Under the pieces are notes generated by a model that did not search any database, was not told the origin of the DNA, and was given only the letters and a program-made list of their open reading frames with translations. A DNA stretch of 64,000 nt from Paractinoplanes toevensis (lineage in GTDB: Bacteria; Actinomycetota; Actinomycetes; Mycobacteriales; Micromonosporaceae), in contig NZ_BOQN01000003.1 in the NCBI RefSeq assembly GCF_018332695.1, forward strand, positions 90,623 through 154,622. The letters run 5' to 3'. Below, piece after piece: positions 26,092-34,700 of this stretch. Within the stretch, counting starts at the first letter, position 1, and each line of letters starts with the position of its first letter. The position numbers and the translations under genes were made by a program.

Positions 26092-27195
26092 TTAAGGCGT
26101 CCAGACCAGGTTCGGGTTCACGTGGCCGGTCCAGTCGAACGTGGCCATGTTGTCCCAGCCGTCACCCGTACCGTTGATGTTGGCCGGGTCCCAGCCGTTG
26201 CCCTTGATCGCATACCAGGTGGGCTCCCAGTAGAAGACGCCCACCGCGCCGGCGTTGCGTGCGGTGTTCTGCACGTAGGTGAACTGTGTCGCCTGGCCGG
26301 CCCAGCTCGCCGGCTGGCCGTCGCAGAGCACGGTGCCGGGGATCGAGTTGGACTGGCTGTCGGCGTTGGCGGTGGTGAACTGGTACGCCGTCTCGGCGAT
26401 CACCACCGGCTTGCCGTAACGGGACTTCACGTCGGCGATGACGTTGTAGAGGTTCGCCAGCGTGCCGTGCCACATGCAGTAGTAGGACAGGGCGGTCACG
26501 TCCCAGACGACGCCCTGGGCCTTGATGCCGTCGTAGAACCAGCGGGCGTTCGCGTCGCTGTCCGCGTCGGCGGTGTGGATCCACACCTGGGTCGAGCTGT
26601 TGCAGGCCTTCGTCGCGTTGTAGCCCTGCTTGAGCAGGCCGGCCAGCGGGGCGAAGTTGCTGCTGGTCACCTGGCCCTTGGGCCACAGCATGCCGACGTT
26701 GATCTCGTTGCCGATCTGCACGCTGTCCGGCGTGGTGCCCTGCGCCTTCAGCGCGGTGCACACGTCGTAGGTGTAGTTGTAGACATCGGTGCCCAGCTGC
26801 GACAGCGAGTGCGACGCCCAGGCGGCCGGCGGGTACTGCTTGCCGGGGTCGGCCCAGGTGTCCGAGTAGTGGAAGTCGATCAGCAGCTTCAGACCCTTGG
26901 CCTTGATCGCCTTCGCCTGTTGCAGAACCTTGGCCTTGTTGTTGTAGCCGCTGGCCGGGTTGTTCCAGATGCGCAGCCGCATGTAGTTGGCCCCGGCCGA
27001 CTTCAGGATGTCGTACGGGTCGGCGGCCGTACCGGCCTTGTTGTAGTACTTCGCGCCGAGGTCGAGGCTGCGTTGCAGCGAGGACACGTCCGCACCGAGC
27101 ATGGTGAGGGTGTTCGCCGCGTGGGCGGGGGTAGCGAGCGCGAGCGGCAGCGCGAGGACGAGCGCTGCTGCGACGGCTCTCAGGGACGGTTTCAT
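26092..27195 (-). CDS. Secreted arabinogalactan endo-beta-1,4-galactanase (GH53)
   Basis: The product has 367 residues with a signal peptide (MKPSLRAVAAALVLALPLALATPAHA). The single GH53 barrel starts at TMLGADVSSLQRSLDLGAKYYN. The acid/base is the Glu of VQIGNEINVGMLWP and the nucleophile the Glu of PVVIAETAYQF. Other family motifs are NYMRLRIWNNPASGYNNK, LLIDFHYSDTWADPGKQ and a final FYWEPTWYAIKGNGWDP. It cuts beta-1,4-galactan side chains of pectin outside the cell. No binding module is attached. It is the last gene of the minus-strand unit that also encodes a regulator and a sugar importer, 57 bp after the LacI gene, and is followed by a strong hairpin. It is equivalent to Bacillus GanB. 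Confidence 0.93.
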   Translation of the reverse strand: MKPSLRAVAAALVLALPLALATPAHAANTLTMLGADVSSLQRSLDLGAKYYNKAGTAADPYDILKSAGANYMRLRIWNNPASGYNNKAKVLQQAKAIKAKGLKLLIDFHYSDTWADPGKQYPPAAWASHSLSQLGTDVYNYTYDVCTALKAQGTTPDSVQIGNEINVGMLWPKGQVTSSNFAPLAGLLKQGYNATKACNSSTQVWIHTADADSDANARWFYDGIKAQGVVWDVTALSYYCMWHGTLANLYNVIADVKSRYGKPVVIAETAYQFTTANADSQSNSIPGTVLCDGQPASWAGQATQFTYVQNTARNAGAVGVFYWEPTWYAIKGNGWDPANINGTGDGWDNMATFDWTGHVNPNLVWTP

Positions 27196-27252
27196 GACGC
27201 TCCTTCGTTCGAAGAAACGGGGGAAACCGGCGGTCGGTGGCTCCGCCGGAAC

Positions 27253-28290
27253 TCAGGCGGGCGACGAGTCCCGGATCACCAGCGTGGTGGGCACGGTGAT
27301 CGAGAGGGGCGTACGCCCGTTGATGACGTCCGTGAGGAGACGGACCATCTCTTCGCTGATCCGGTCCAGGGGATGCCGGACCGTGGTGAGGGACGGGTCG
27401 AGCGTGGCCGCCAGACCCGAGTCGTCGAAGCCGACCACCCGCACGTCGCCGGGCACGTCCTTACCGGCCTCGCGCAGCACCGGCAGCGCGCCGGCGGCCA
27501 TCGCGTCCGAGGCGGCGAACACCGCGTCCAGGTCGGGGGCCTGGTCGAGGAGTTGCCGCATGGCGGCGGCGCCGCTGGCCCGGCCCCAGTCACCGGGCAC
27601 GATCCGGGCCGGCTCGACCGGCAGGCCGTGCGCGAACAGGGCATCGGTGTAGCCCTGGAGCCGGTCGACGCCGCCGACCATGTCCTGCGGTCCGGTGATC
27701 GTGGCGATCCGCGTGCAGCCTTTCGAGATCAGATGCTCGACGGCCGAGCGGCCGCCGGAGCGGTCGTCGGCCATCACCGAGCTGATCTGCTGCTCGTAGC
27801 CGAGGACCCGGCCGCACGCGACGATCGGCACCTCGGCCTGCACCAGGTGGCTGAGCAGCGGGTCACCGGAGTGCGGCGACACCAGCAGCACCCCGTCGAC
27901 GTGCCCGCCGGACAGGTAGGCGGTGGTGCGGTTCCGCTCCTCCGGGGTCGACGCGATCATCAGGATCAGCGTCAGTTCCCGGTCGGAGAGGGCCTGGGCG
28001 ACCCCGCGCAGCAGCACCGAGAAGTTGGGGTCCTCGAAGAGCAGGTGCTGCGGCTCGGTGAGCAGGAACGCGATCGACCCGGACTTGCCGGTGGCCAGCG
28101 AGCGGGCGTGCGGGTTCGCCGTGTAACCGGTCCGGGCGATGGCCTCCCGCACGGTGCGGACGGCTTCGGGGCTGACCCATTCCCGGCCGTTCAGAACCCG
28201 GGAGACGGTGGCGTAGGAGACCCCGGCCTCGCGCGCCACGTCGCGGATGGTGGGCCGCTTTCGCACGTTCGGGACTATAGACTGCGCCAT
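27253..28290 (-). CDS. LacI-family regulator of the galactan locus
   Basis: The product has 345 residues. ATG 28290 is preferred (GAAGG six bases upstream); GTG 28293 is an alternative. The N-terminal LacI HTH reads TIRDVAREAGVSYATVSRVLNG with the hinge GYTANPHARSLATGKS, followed by a periplasmic-binding-type sensor (DGVLLVSPHSGDPLL, MVGGVDRLQGYTDALF, DLDAVFAASDAMAAGALPVL, VRVVGFDDSGLAATLDPSLTTVRHPL). It overlaps the preceding permease stop by one base, so it is translated from the same message. Its likely operators are the two 19-bp near-palindromes at 31587 and 31677, with galactose or a galacto-oligosaccharide as inducer; this is inferred from context. Confidence 0.92.
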   Translation of the reverse strand: MAQSIVPNVRKRPTIRDVAREAGVSYATVSRVLNGREWVSPEAVRTVREAIARTGYTANPHARSLATGKSGSIAFLLTEPQHLLFEDPNFSVLLRGVAQALSDRELTLILMIASTPEERNRTTAYLSGGHVDGVLLVSPHSGDPLLSHLVQAEVPIVACGRVLGYEQQISSVMADDRSGGRSAVEHLISKGCTRIATITGPQDMVGGVDRLQGYTDALFAHGLPVEPARIVPGDWGRASGAAAMRQLLDQAPDLDAVFAASDAMAAGALPVLREAGKDVPGDVRVVGFDDSGLAATLDPSLTTVRHPLDRISEEMVRLLTDVINGRTPLSITVPTTLVIRDSSPA

Positions 28291-29192
28291 CACGCCTTCA
28301 CCGCGCCCGCGCCGAGATCCACTCGCCAGTACCGTTGCAGGCCCAGGAAGAGCGCCACCAGCGGGATGATCGAGATGAGTGCCCCGGTGACCACCGTGAT
28401 GTACATCGACGGCTGGTTCGCACCCTGGTTCAGCAGGCCGGAGAGGCCCACGGTCAGCGGGTAGAGATGGTCGTCGCCGAGCATGATGTACGGCAGCATG
28501 AAGTTGTTCCAGATCGCCACGAACTGGAAGAGGAAGACCGTGACCAGGCCGGACTTCATCATCGGCAGCACCACCCGGCCGAAGGTGCGCCAGTCGCCGG
28601 CGCCGTCGATCCGGGCCGCCTCCAGCACCTCGGTCGGAACGGTCGCGGCCGCGAAGATCCGGGACAGATAGATCCCGTACGGGGAGATCATGCTGGGCAG
28701 CAGCACCGACCAGTACGTGTTGGTCAGCCCGACCTTGGCCAGCAGCAGGTACTGCGGGATGGCCAGGATGACGCCCGGCACCAGCACGCCGGCCAGGATC
28801 ACGTTGAACACGAACCTCTTGCCCGGGAAGTCGTACTTGGCCAGCGCGAAGCCGGACATCGCCGAGACCAGGGTGGAGACGGCCGCGCCGACCCCGGCGT
28901 ACAGGGCGGTGTTGGCCATCCAGCGCCAGTACAGGCCGTTCCGGTAGGCGAACAGGTCGCCGATGTTGTCGAACAGGTGGGTGCTGGGCGCCAGGGTGAA
29001 CGTGGAGAACAGCTCGCCGGAGCTCTTGGTCGAGGCGATCAGCACCCAGAGCACCGGGAACAGGCAGTACACGGCGCCGAGCAGCAACAGGACGGTGGCC
29101 AGGGTGCTGTTCTTGCGGTTGCCCCGGCGGTTCTTCTTGTCCGGAAGGGCGGCGGTGACCGGCACCGCCGGGAGGGCAGTCGAGACGGTCAT
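28290..29192 (-). CDS. Carbohydrate ABC transporter permease (MalG type)
   Basis: The product has 300 residues. A cytoplasmic basic N-terminus (DKKNRRGNRKN) is followed by six predicted membrane helices, beginning STLATVLLLLGAVYCLFPVLWVLIAS. The ATPase-contact EAA loop is EAARIDGAGDWRTFGRVVLPMMKSG. It ends with GALISIIPLVALFLGLQRYWRVDLGAGAVKA, the usual CUT1 C-terminus. It pairs with the upstream permease gene (2 bp apart) and overlaps the LacI gene downstream. The predicted cargo, from context, is galacto-oligosaccharides. The ATPase is not in the cluster; CUT1 systems of actinomycetes commonly share one MsiK ATPase. Confidence 0.92.
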   Translation of the reverse strand: MTVSTALPAVPVTAALPDKKNRRGNRKNSTLATVLLLLGAVYCLFPVLWVLIASTKSSGELFSTFTLAPSTHLFDNIGDLFAYRNGLYWRWMANTALYAGVGAAVSTLVSAMSGFALAKYDFPGKRFVFNVILAGVLVPGVILAIPQYLLLAKVGLTNTYWSVLLPSMISPYGIYLSRIFAAATVPTEVLEAARIDGAGDWRTFGRVVLPMMKSGLVTVFLFQFVAIWNNFMLPYIMLGDDHLYPLTVGLSGLLNQGANQPSMYITVVTGALISIIPLVALFLGLQRYWRVDLGAGAVKA

Positions 29193-29194
29193 GG

Positions 29195-30151
29195 TCAGTC
29201 CTCCTGGTTGAAGGCCCGGTTCCCGACGAGCTTGAGGAACCCGAAGGACACGGCGAAGGTGGCGACCGCGATGACCACCGAGGTGGCCGCGGCGGAGTAG
29301 ATGTCGTTGCGGACGAAGGCGTCCCGGTAGACCTTCATCAGTGGCGTCCAGGTGCTGGAGATGGTGTTGCTCAGCGGCTTCAGCGTCATCGGCTCGGCGA
29401 AGACCTGCAGCGTCGCGATCAGCGAGAAGACGAACGTCATGATCAGGCTGGGCAGCACGATCGGGATCTTGATGCGCCAGGCGATCTGCTTGTCACTCGC
29501 GCCGTCGAGGCGGGCTGCCTCGAACAGGTCGGTCGGGATCGCCCGCAGCGCGGTGTAGATGACGATCATGTTGAATCCGGTGCCGCCCCAGACCGCGATG
29601 TTGGCGACCGCCCACAGCACCCACGAACCGGTCAGCACGTCCGGGGGCTCGACGCCGAACATCTGCACCACGTCGGTGAACGGGCTGACCCGGGGAAGAT
29701 AGAGAAAACCCCAGAGCAAGGAGCCGACCACCGCGGGTACGGCGTACGGCAGGAAGATCGCCGTACGGGAGAAGGTGCCGACCCGGGTGCGGCCGGCGTC
29801 CAGCAGCAGGGCCATCAGCAGCGCGAGACCGAGCATGGTGGGGACCACGATCAGGCCGTACGCGCCGATCCGGTAGACGCTGGGCAGGAAGTCCGGGTCG
29901 GTCAGCGAGCGGGCGTAGTTGCTCATCCCGGCCCACACCTCGGTGCGCGCCCCGGCACCGAGCCCGAGTCCGCTGACCTTGACCCGGCGCAGGCTCAGGT
30001 AGGCGGCGTAGCCGATCGGTGCGGCGAAGAACGCCACGAAGAGGATCAGGGCGGGCGCGAGGAACGAGTACGGGGCCCCGGCGCGCCGGCCGCGGCGGGT
30101 GGCCGTCCGGGGCGTACGTGTTTCGGTGGGGAGTGCCGTCACGGCCGTCAC
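29195..30151 (-). CDS. Sugar ABC transporter permease (MalF type)
   Basis: The product has 318 residues. A basic N-terminal segment (RTATRRGRRAGA) precedes the first helix (YSFLAPALILFVAFFAAPIGYAAYLSL), with six helices in all. The EAA motif is FEAARLDGASDKQIAWRIKIPIVLPSL. It lies 51 bp after the binding-protein gene and 2 bp before the second permease gene, so the three are one operon. It forms the membrane channel with the MalG-type partner. Confidence 0.92.
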   Translation of the reverse strand: MTAVTALPTETRTPRTATRRGRRAGAPYSFLAPALILFVAFFAAPIGYAAYLSLRRVKVSGLGLGAGARTEVWAGMSNYARSLTDPDFLPSVYRIGAYGLIVVPTMLGLALLMALLLDAGRTRVGTFSRTAIFLPYAVPAVVGSLLWGFLYLPRVSPFTDVVQMFGVEPPDVLTGSWVLWAVANIAVWGGTGFNMIVIYTALRAIPTDLFEAARLDGASDKQIAWRIKIPIVLPSLIMTFVFSLIATLQVFAEPMTLKPLSNTISSTWTPLMKVYRDAFVRNDIYSAAATSVVIAVATFAVSFGFLKLVGNRAFNQED

Positions 30152-30202
30152 CCTTTCTCGGGCTGTGCGGCGCGGCTCTCGCCGCGCCGCATCAGGGGTG
30201 GA

Positions 30203-31510
30203 TCAGCCGGCGACCTTGAAGCCGGTGTTCTTCATGTCGTCGACCGTGGTCTGCTGCATCGTGGTCAGCGCGGCCGGGAAGTCGGCGGCCTTCTTCGAGG
30301 CGGCCGCCTTGCCGAAGGCGTCGTTGTAGGCGGAGTAGGCCACGTTGACGTTCGGCCCGTACGTGAACGGCTTGGTGATCTTGGCGGCCTCGGCCGCGAC
30401 CGTGTAGAAGTCGCTCTGGTTCGACAGGAACGCCGGGGGCGCGGTCAGCGCGGCGCCCGAGTCGACGCTGGCCGGGTAGACGTTGGCCGTGCCGGCCAGG
30501 GCCTTGATGCCGGCCGGGTCGGTGTTGAGCCAGGCGATGAACTGCGCGGCCTGCTCCTTGTGCTTGCTCTGGGTGGTGACGCTGGTGGCCGAGCCGCCCC
30601 AGTTGCCGTTGGCCGGTGACGCCGCGTCCCACTGCGGGAGCAGAGCGGCCTTCCACTTGCCCTTGGTGCTCGCCGCGTTGCCCTCGAGGACGCCGGGACC
30701 CCACACCGAGCTGGTCCAGCCGACCTGGGTGCCGTCGTTGAGGGCCGCGTTCCACTCCGGGGTGTACATCGGCTTGTTGTCGATGACGCCCTCCTGCACC
30801 AGGCCGCCCCAGTAGGTGGCGACCTTCTGGGTGGCGGCGTCGTTGATCGCGACCGACCAGGTGTCCCCGTTGATGCCCCACCAGGAGGCGCCCGCCTGCT
30901 GGGAGAGGCCGGCGAACCAGCCCGCGTCGGTGGCCGAGAACGTGCCGAGGTACTGCTTCTTGTTCGCGGCGTGGATCTTGCGGGCCGCCGCCGCGTAGTC
31001 GTCCCAGGTCTTCGGGGCCTGGAGGCCGAGCTTCTCGAAGACGTCGGTGCGGTAGTAGAACATCATCGGGCCGGAGTCCTGCGGGACGCCGTAGAGGGCC
31101 TCGCCGCCGAGGGTGACGGCGTTCCAGGCCGACTCCGGGAACTTCGCCTTGAGGCTGCCGGCCTCCTTGTTGATGTCGGCGAGCGCGTTGGCCGAGACCA
31201 GGGTGGGCATCTTCTGGTACTCGGCCTGCATCACGTCGGGGGCGCCGCTGCCGGCCTTGATCGCGGTGAGCAGCTTGGTGACGGCGGGGTCGCCCCCGTC
31301 CTGCTTGTTGACGGTGACGTGGATGTCGGGGTGGGTGGTGTTCCAGCCCTCGACGACCTTGTCCATGTTCGGCGCCCAGGTCCAGTAGGTCAGTTCGACC
31401 TTCTCGCCGGGCTTGGTGGCGGTGGAGCCACTGTCGCTGTCGTCGGAGCTGGAGCAGGCACCGGTCATCAAAAGGGCGGCGGCGAGAACGCCTGCGAATG
31501 TCTTCTTCAT
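30203..31510 (-). CDS. Sugar-binding lipoprotein of the galactan ABC importer (CUT1)
   Basis: ATG 31510 follows a perfect GAGGAGG eight bases upstream and opens on a lipoprotein signal, MKKTFAGVLAAALLMTGAC. The 435-residue product is a type-1 extracellular solute-binding protein: VELTYWTWAPNMDKVVEGWNTTHPDIHV, APDVMQAEYQKMPTLVSANALADIN, LYGVPQDSGPMMFYYRTDVFEKLGL, AAQFIAWLNTDPAG. It captures oligosaccharides outside the membrane for the two permeases that follow. The promoter has a consensus -35 (TTGACA on the minus strand, 31629-31624) with the operator 31587-31605 over the -10 region. Substrate assignment to galactan fragments rests on the GH53 and GH35 neighbours. Confidence 0.93.
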   Translation of the reverse strand: MKKTFAGVLAAALLMTGACSSSDDSDSGSTATKPGEKVELTYWTWAPNMDKVVEGWNTTHPDIHVTVNKQDGGDPAVTKLLTAIKAGSGAPDVMQAEYQKMPTLVSANALADINKEAGSLKAKFPESAWNAVTLGGEALYGVPQDSGPMMFYYRTDVFEKLGLQAPKTWDDYAAAARKIHAANKKQYLGTFSATDAGWFAGLSQQAGASWWGINGDTWSVAINDAATQKVATYWGGLVQEGVIDNKPMYTPEWNAALNDGTQVGWTSSVWGPGVLEGNAASTKGKWKAALLPQWDAASPANGNWGGSATSVTTQSKHKEQAAQFIAWLNTDPAGIKALAGTANVYPASVDSGAALTAPPAFLSNQSDFYTVAAEAAKITKPFTYGPNVNVAYSAYNDAFGKAAASKKAADFPAALTTMQQTTVDDMKNTGFKVAG

Positions 31511-31586
31511 CGATCCTCCTCGATCGGCGGGCCACGGTGGGCGCGGCCGCGGTCGCTGCCGGGGGAGACGTGCGTCACCGAACAGG

Positions 31587-31605
31587 ACCTGTGACCGGTT
31601 ACAGT
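31587..31605. promoter_or_regulatory. Galactan operator 1 (minus-strand unit)
   Basis: ACCTGTGACCGGTTACAGT is a LacI-type near-palindrome (CTGTGACC/GGTTACAG). It lies just downstream of the consensus -35 of the binding-protein gene, over its probable -10 and start site. Confidence 0.7.
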
Positions 31606-31623
31606 GCTGCTCGTTTACGGGAT

Positions 31624-31629
31624 TGTCAA
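31624..31629 (-). promoter_or_regulatory. -35 box TTGACA of the galactan transport operon
   Basis: This is an exact TTGACA on the minus strand. The matching -10 is weak and falls at about 31601-31606, inside operator 1. Confidence 0.5.
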
Positions 31630-31633
31630 GTGC

Positions 31634-31664
31634 TTGCGTCCAGCCGGTTAAAACGCTGTATCGT
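31634..31664 (+). promoter_or_regulatory. Candidate promoter of the GH35-GalT gene
   Basis: TTGCGT (31634-31639) and TATCGT (31659-31664) are spaced 19 nt apart, somewhat long. Operator 2 begins 13 bp after the -10, over the expected start of transcription. Confidence 0.4.
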
Positions 31665-31676
31665 GCGGAGACCTGA

Positions 31677-31695
31677 ACCTGTGACCGGTTACAGT
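31677..31695. promoter_or_regulatory. Galactan operator 2 (plus-strand gene)
   Basis: This 19-mer is identical to operator 1 (same strand), 90 bp away. It lies between the plus-strand -10 and the GTG at 31743. Confidence 0.7.
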
Positions 31696-31742
31696 CCGGC
31701 GCGGTTTTGTTTGCCACACCGTTCGTCGCAGAGGAGCCACCC

Positions 31743-34700
31743 GTGCCTACCGAACCCCTCGCCGTTCGGCACCATCCCTGGTCAGAGCCGCTGCGCCGGC
31801 CACGGATGAGCAATGACGAGGACGCGCGCCTCGGGGTCTCGCTGACCAGCCGGTACCTCACCCGCGACGGCGTCCCGGTCATCCCCGTCTCCGGGGAGAT
31901 CCACTACAGTCGCGTCCCGCGCGCCCGCTGGCGGCAGCGCCTGCGGCAGATGCGCGCCGGTGGCGTCACCGTCGCGGCCAGCTACGTCTTCTGGCTGCAC
32001 CACGTCGAACACCGGGACGCGCCGCGCTTCGACGGCAACCTCGACGTGGCCGCGTTCGTCGACCTCGCCGTCGCCGAGGGGCTCGACGTCATCCTGCGGC
32101 TCGGCCCCTGGTGCCACGGCGAGACCCGCAACGGCGGCTTCCCCGACTGGGTCCAGCAGGCGCCGGTGCGGCACCGCACCGACGACCCCGGCTACCTGGC
32201 GATGGTGCGCGAGTGGTTCGGGCAGATCGCTGCTGCTCTGGACGGGCGCTGCGGCCCGGACGGCCCGGTGATCGGCATCCAGATCGAGAACGAGCTGTAC
32301 GACCAGCCCGGCCACCTCCGCACGCTCAAACGCCTCGCCCGCGAGGCCGGAATGTCCGCGCCGCTGTGGACCGCCACCGCCTGGGGCGGCGCCGACCTGC
32401 CCGCCGAGGAGCTGCTCCCGCTCTACGGTGGTTACGGCGACGGCTTCTGGGTCGACTCCGACGCGGCCTGGGACCCCACGTTCCGCGACCACTACTTCTT
32501 CTCGCACGTCTGGGACGACCCCGGCATCGGCGCCGACGTCCGCCGCATGCAACTGCAGGGGATGCGGGCCGACACCGCCCATCCGCGTACGCCGTCGGAG
32601 CTCTTCCCGCCGGCGACCTGCGAGCTCGGCGGCGGCATGGCCACCGCCTACCATCGCCGGCCGAGGCCGGCCGCCCTCGACGTCGCGGCCATCGCCCATT
32701 GCAAGATCGGCAACGGGTCGGCCTGGCAGGGCTATTACATGTACGCCGGGGGAACGAACCCACCCGGCGGTCTGCAGGAGTCGCACGACACCGGATATCC
32801 GAACGACCTGCCACAGCTCGGCTACGACTTCGGCGCGCCGATCGGCGAGGCCGGGCTGCCGGCCGAGAGCCACGCCCTGCTCCGGCAGCAGCACGCGTTC
32901 CTCGCCGCGTTCGGGTCGTCGCTCGCGGAAATGCCGTCCAGCCTGCCCGAGGTGCGGCCCAGCGGCGTCGAGGACTCCGGCACGCTGCGCTGGGCGCTGC
33001 GCAGCGACGGCGAGAGCGGTTTCCTGTTCATCGCCTGGCATCAGCCGCACGTGCCGCTGGACCTCTACCGCGGTGCCCGGTTCCGGGTGGAACTTTCCGG
33101 CTCCGAAATCGTTCTTCCCTCGGAGCCGATCGACATTCCGGCCGGCACCCTGGCTCGCTGGCCGCTGGCGCTCACTCTCGGTGGCGTGCGGCTCGACTGG
33201 GCCACCGCGTCCGCGCTTACCGTGCTGCCGGGCGCGGTAGCAACGCTCGTGCTGGTCGCCGAGGCCGGTATCGAGGTCACCTACTCGGTCGGCGGTTCCC
33301 CCGCCACCGTTGAGCCGGGCCTGTCGCCGGTCCGGCTCCGGCATGACGGCGGCGAGCTGGACCTCCTGGTCCTGCCCGCCGCCGTCGCCGCCGAGGTGTG
33401 GGTCTGCGAGGCCGGACCGGCCCGTCGCTTGCTGCTGTCTGCGGCCGAGTTGACCTGGGGCCCCGACGGGCGGATCGAATCCACCGGGCCGGGCGTCCGC
33501 ATGTACGACCCGGCCGGCCGGGCGTTCGCCGATCTCCCGCTGGAGAGCGCGTCGGCCACCGAGCGTTCGTTCTCCGAGCGTTCGTTCTCCGAACGTAAGA
33601 GCGACGAACGTTCGTCCGCCGAACGTAAGGACGACGAACGTTCGTCTCACGAACGTAAGGGCGACGAACGTAAGGGCGACGAACGTTCGTTGGACGAACG
33701 TAAGGGCGACTTACGTTTTTCGGGGGGCGGGGCCGGGACTGTCGGTGCGGAGCTTGTGCGGCAGGCCGGTGGGGCCGTTCCGGTGGGTTACGAGAAGTTC
33801 GACGGGCGGCAGTCGGCGCCCTCGCCGGCGGTGTTCGAGGAGCTTGCGGCCGTCTACCGGGTGGTGCTGCCGGCCTGGGTCGCGGAGCCGGGGGCCGACG
33901 GCTACCTGCGGATCCGCTGGGCCGGGGACGTCGGGCAACTGCGGGTCGACGGGCGGGTGGCCACCGACCGGTTCTGGGACGGCTCGGAGTGGATCGTCAG
34001 CCTGCGCGACGCGGGAGTCCGGGACGGTTCCGAGGTCACGCTGCACCTGCTGCCGCTGGCGGTCGGGTCGACGATCTCGCTGCCCGAGGATGCCGGGGAC
34101 CGCCTGGCCGCCGCGGACGGGCAGCTTCTCGCGATCGACTCGCTCGCGGTCGAGGGGCGGACGGTCTGGCGGGAGCCGCACCGGGTTCGGCGCACGTCGC
34201 GGTCGATGGCCGACGGGCGGGAGATCATCTACTTCGACGACACCGAGCCGTACGGGGCTCGCGACGCCGTCGACCGGCGGCCGCTGCCGGCCGCCGCGGA
34301 CGCGCCCGGGCCGGAGATGCGCTACGACCCGCTCACCGGGGAGTGGATCGCGATCGCCGCGCACCGCAACGACCGGACCTTCCTGCCCGCGGCCGACCAG
34401 GATCCGCTCGCGCCCACCACGCCGGGCGGCTTCCCCACCGAGATCGCGGAAGCCTCCTACGACGTGGTGGTGTTCGAGAACCGGTTCCCGTCGTTCTCGC
34501 CCCGGGTGTCGGGCGATCCGGAACTCGTGGACGGAAGTTCACTGTGGCCGGTGCGGCCGGCTGCCGGGCGTACCGAAGTGGTCTGCTTCTCCTCGGCCCC
34601 GAAGGGGTCGTTCGGCAGCCTGAGCCCGCACCGGGCCCGGACCGTGATCGAAGCCTGGGCCGACCGGACCGCCGACCTCGGCTCGCGTGACGACGTCGAG

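Noticed and set aside
33561..33710. CRISPR array
   Set aside because: Units are 15 bp, contiguous without spacers, and in frame within a coding sequence.
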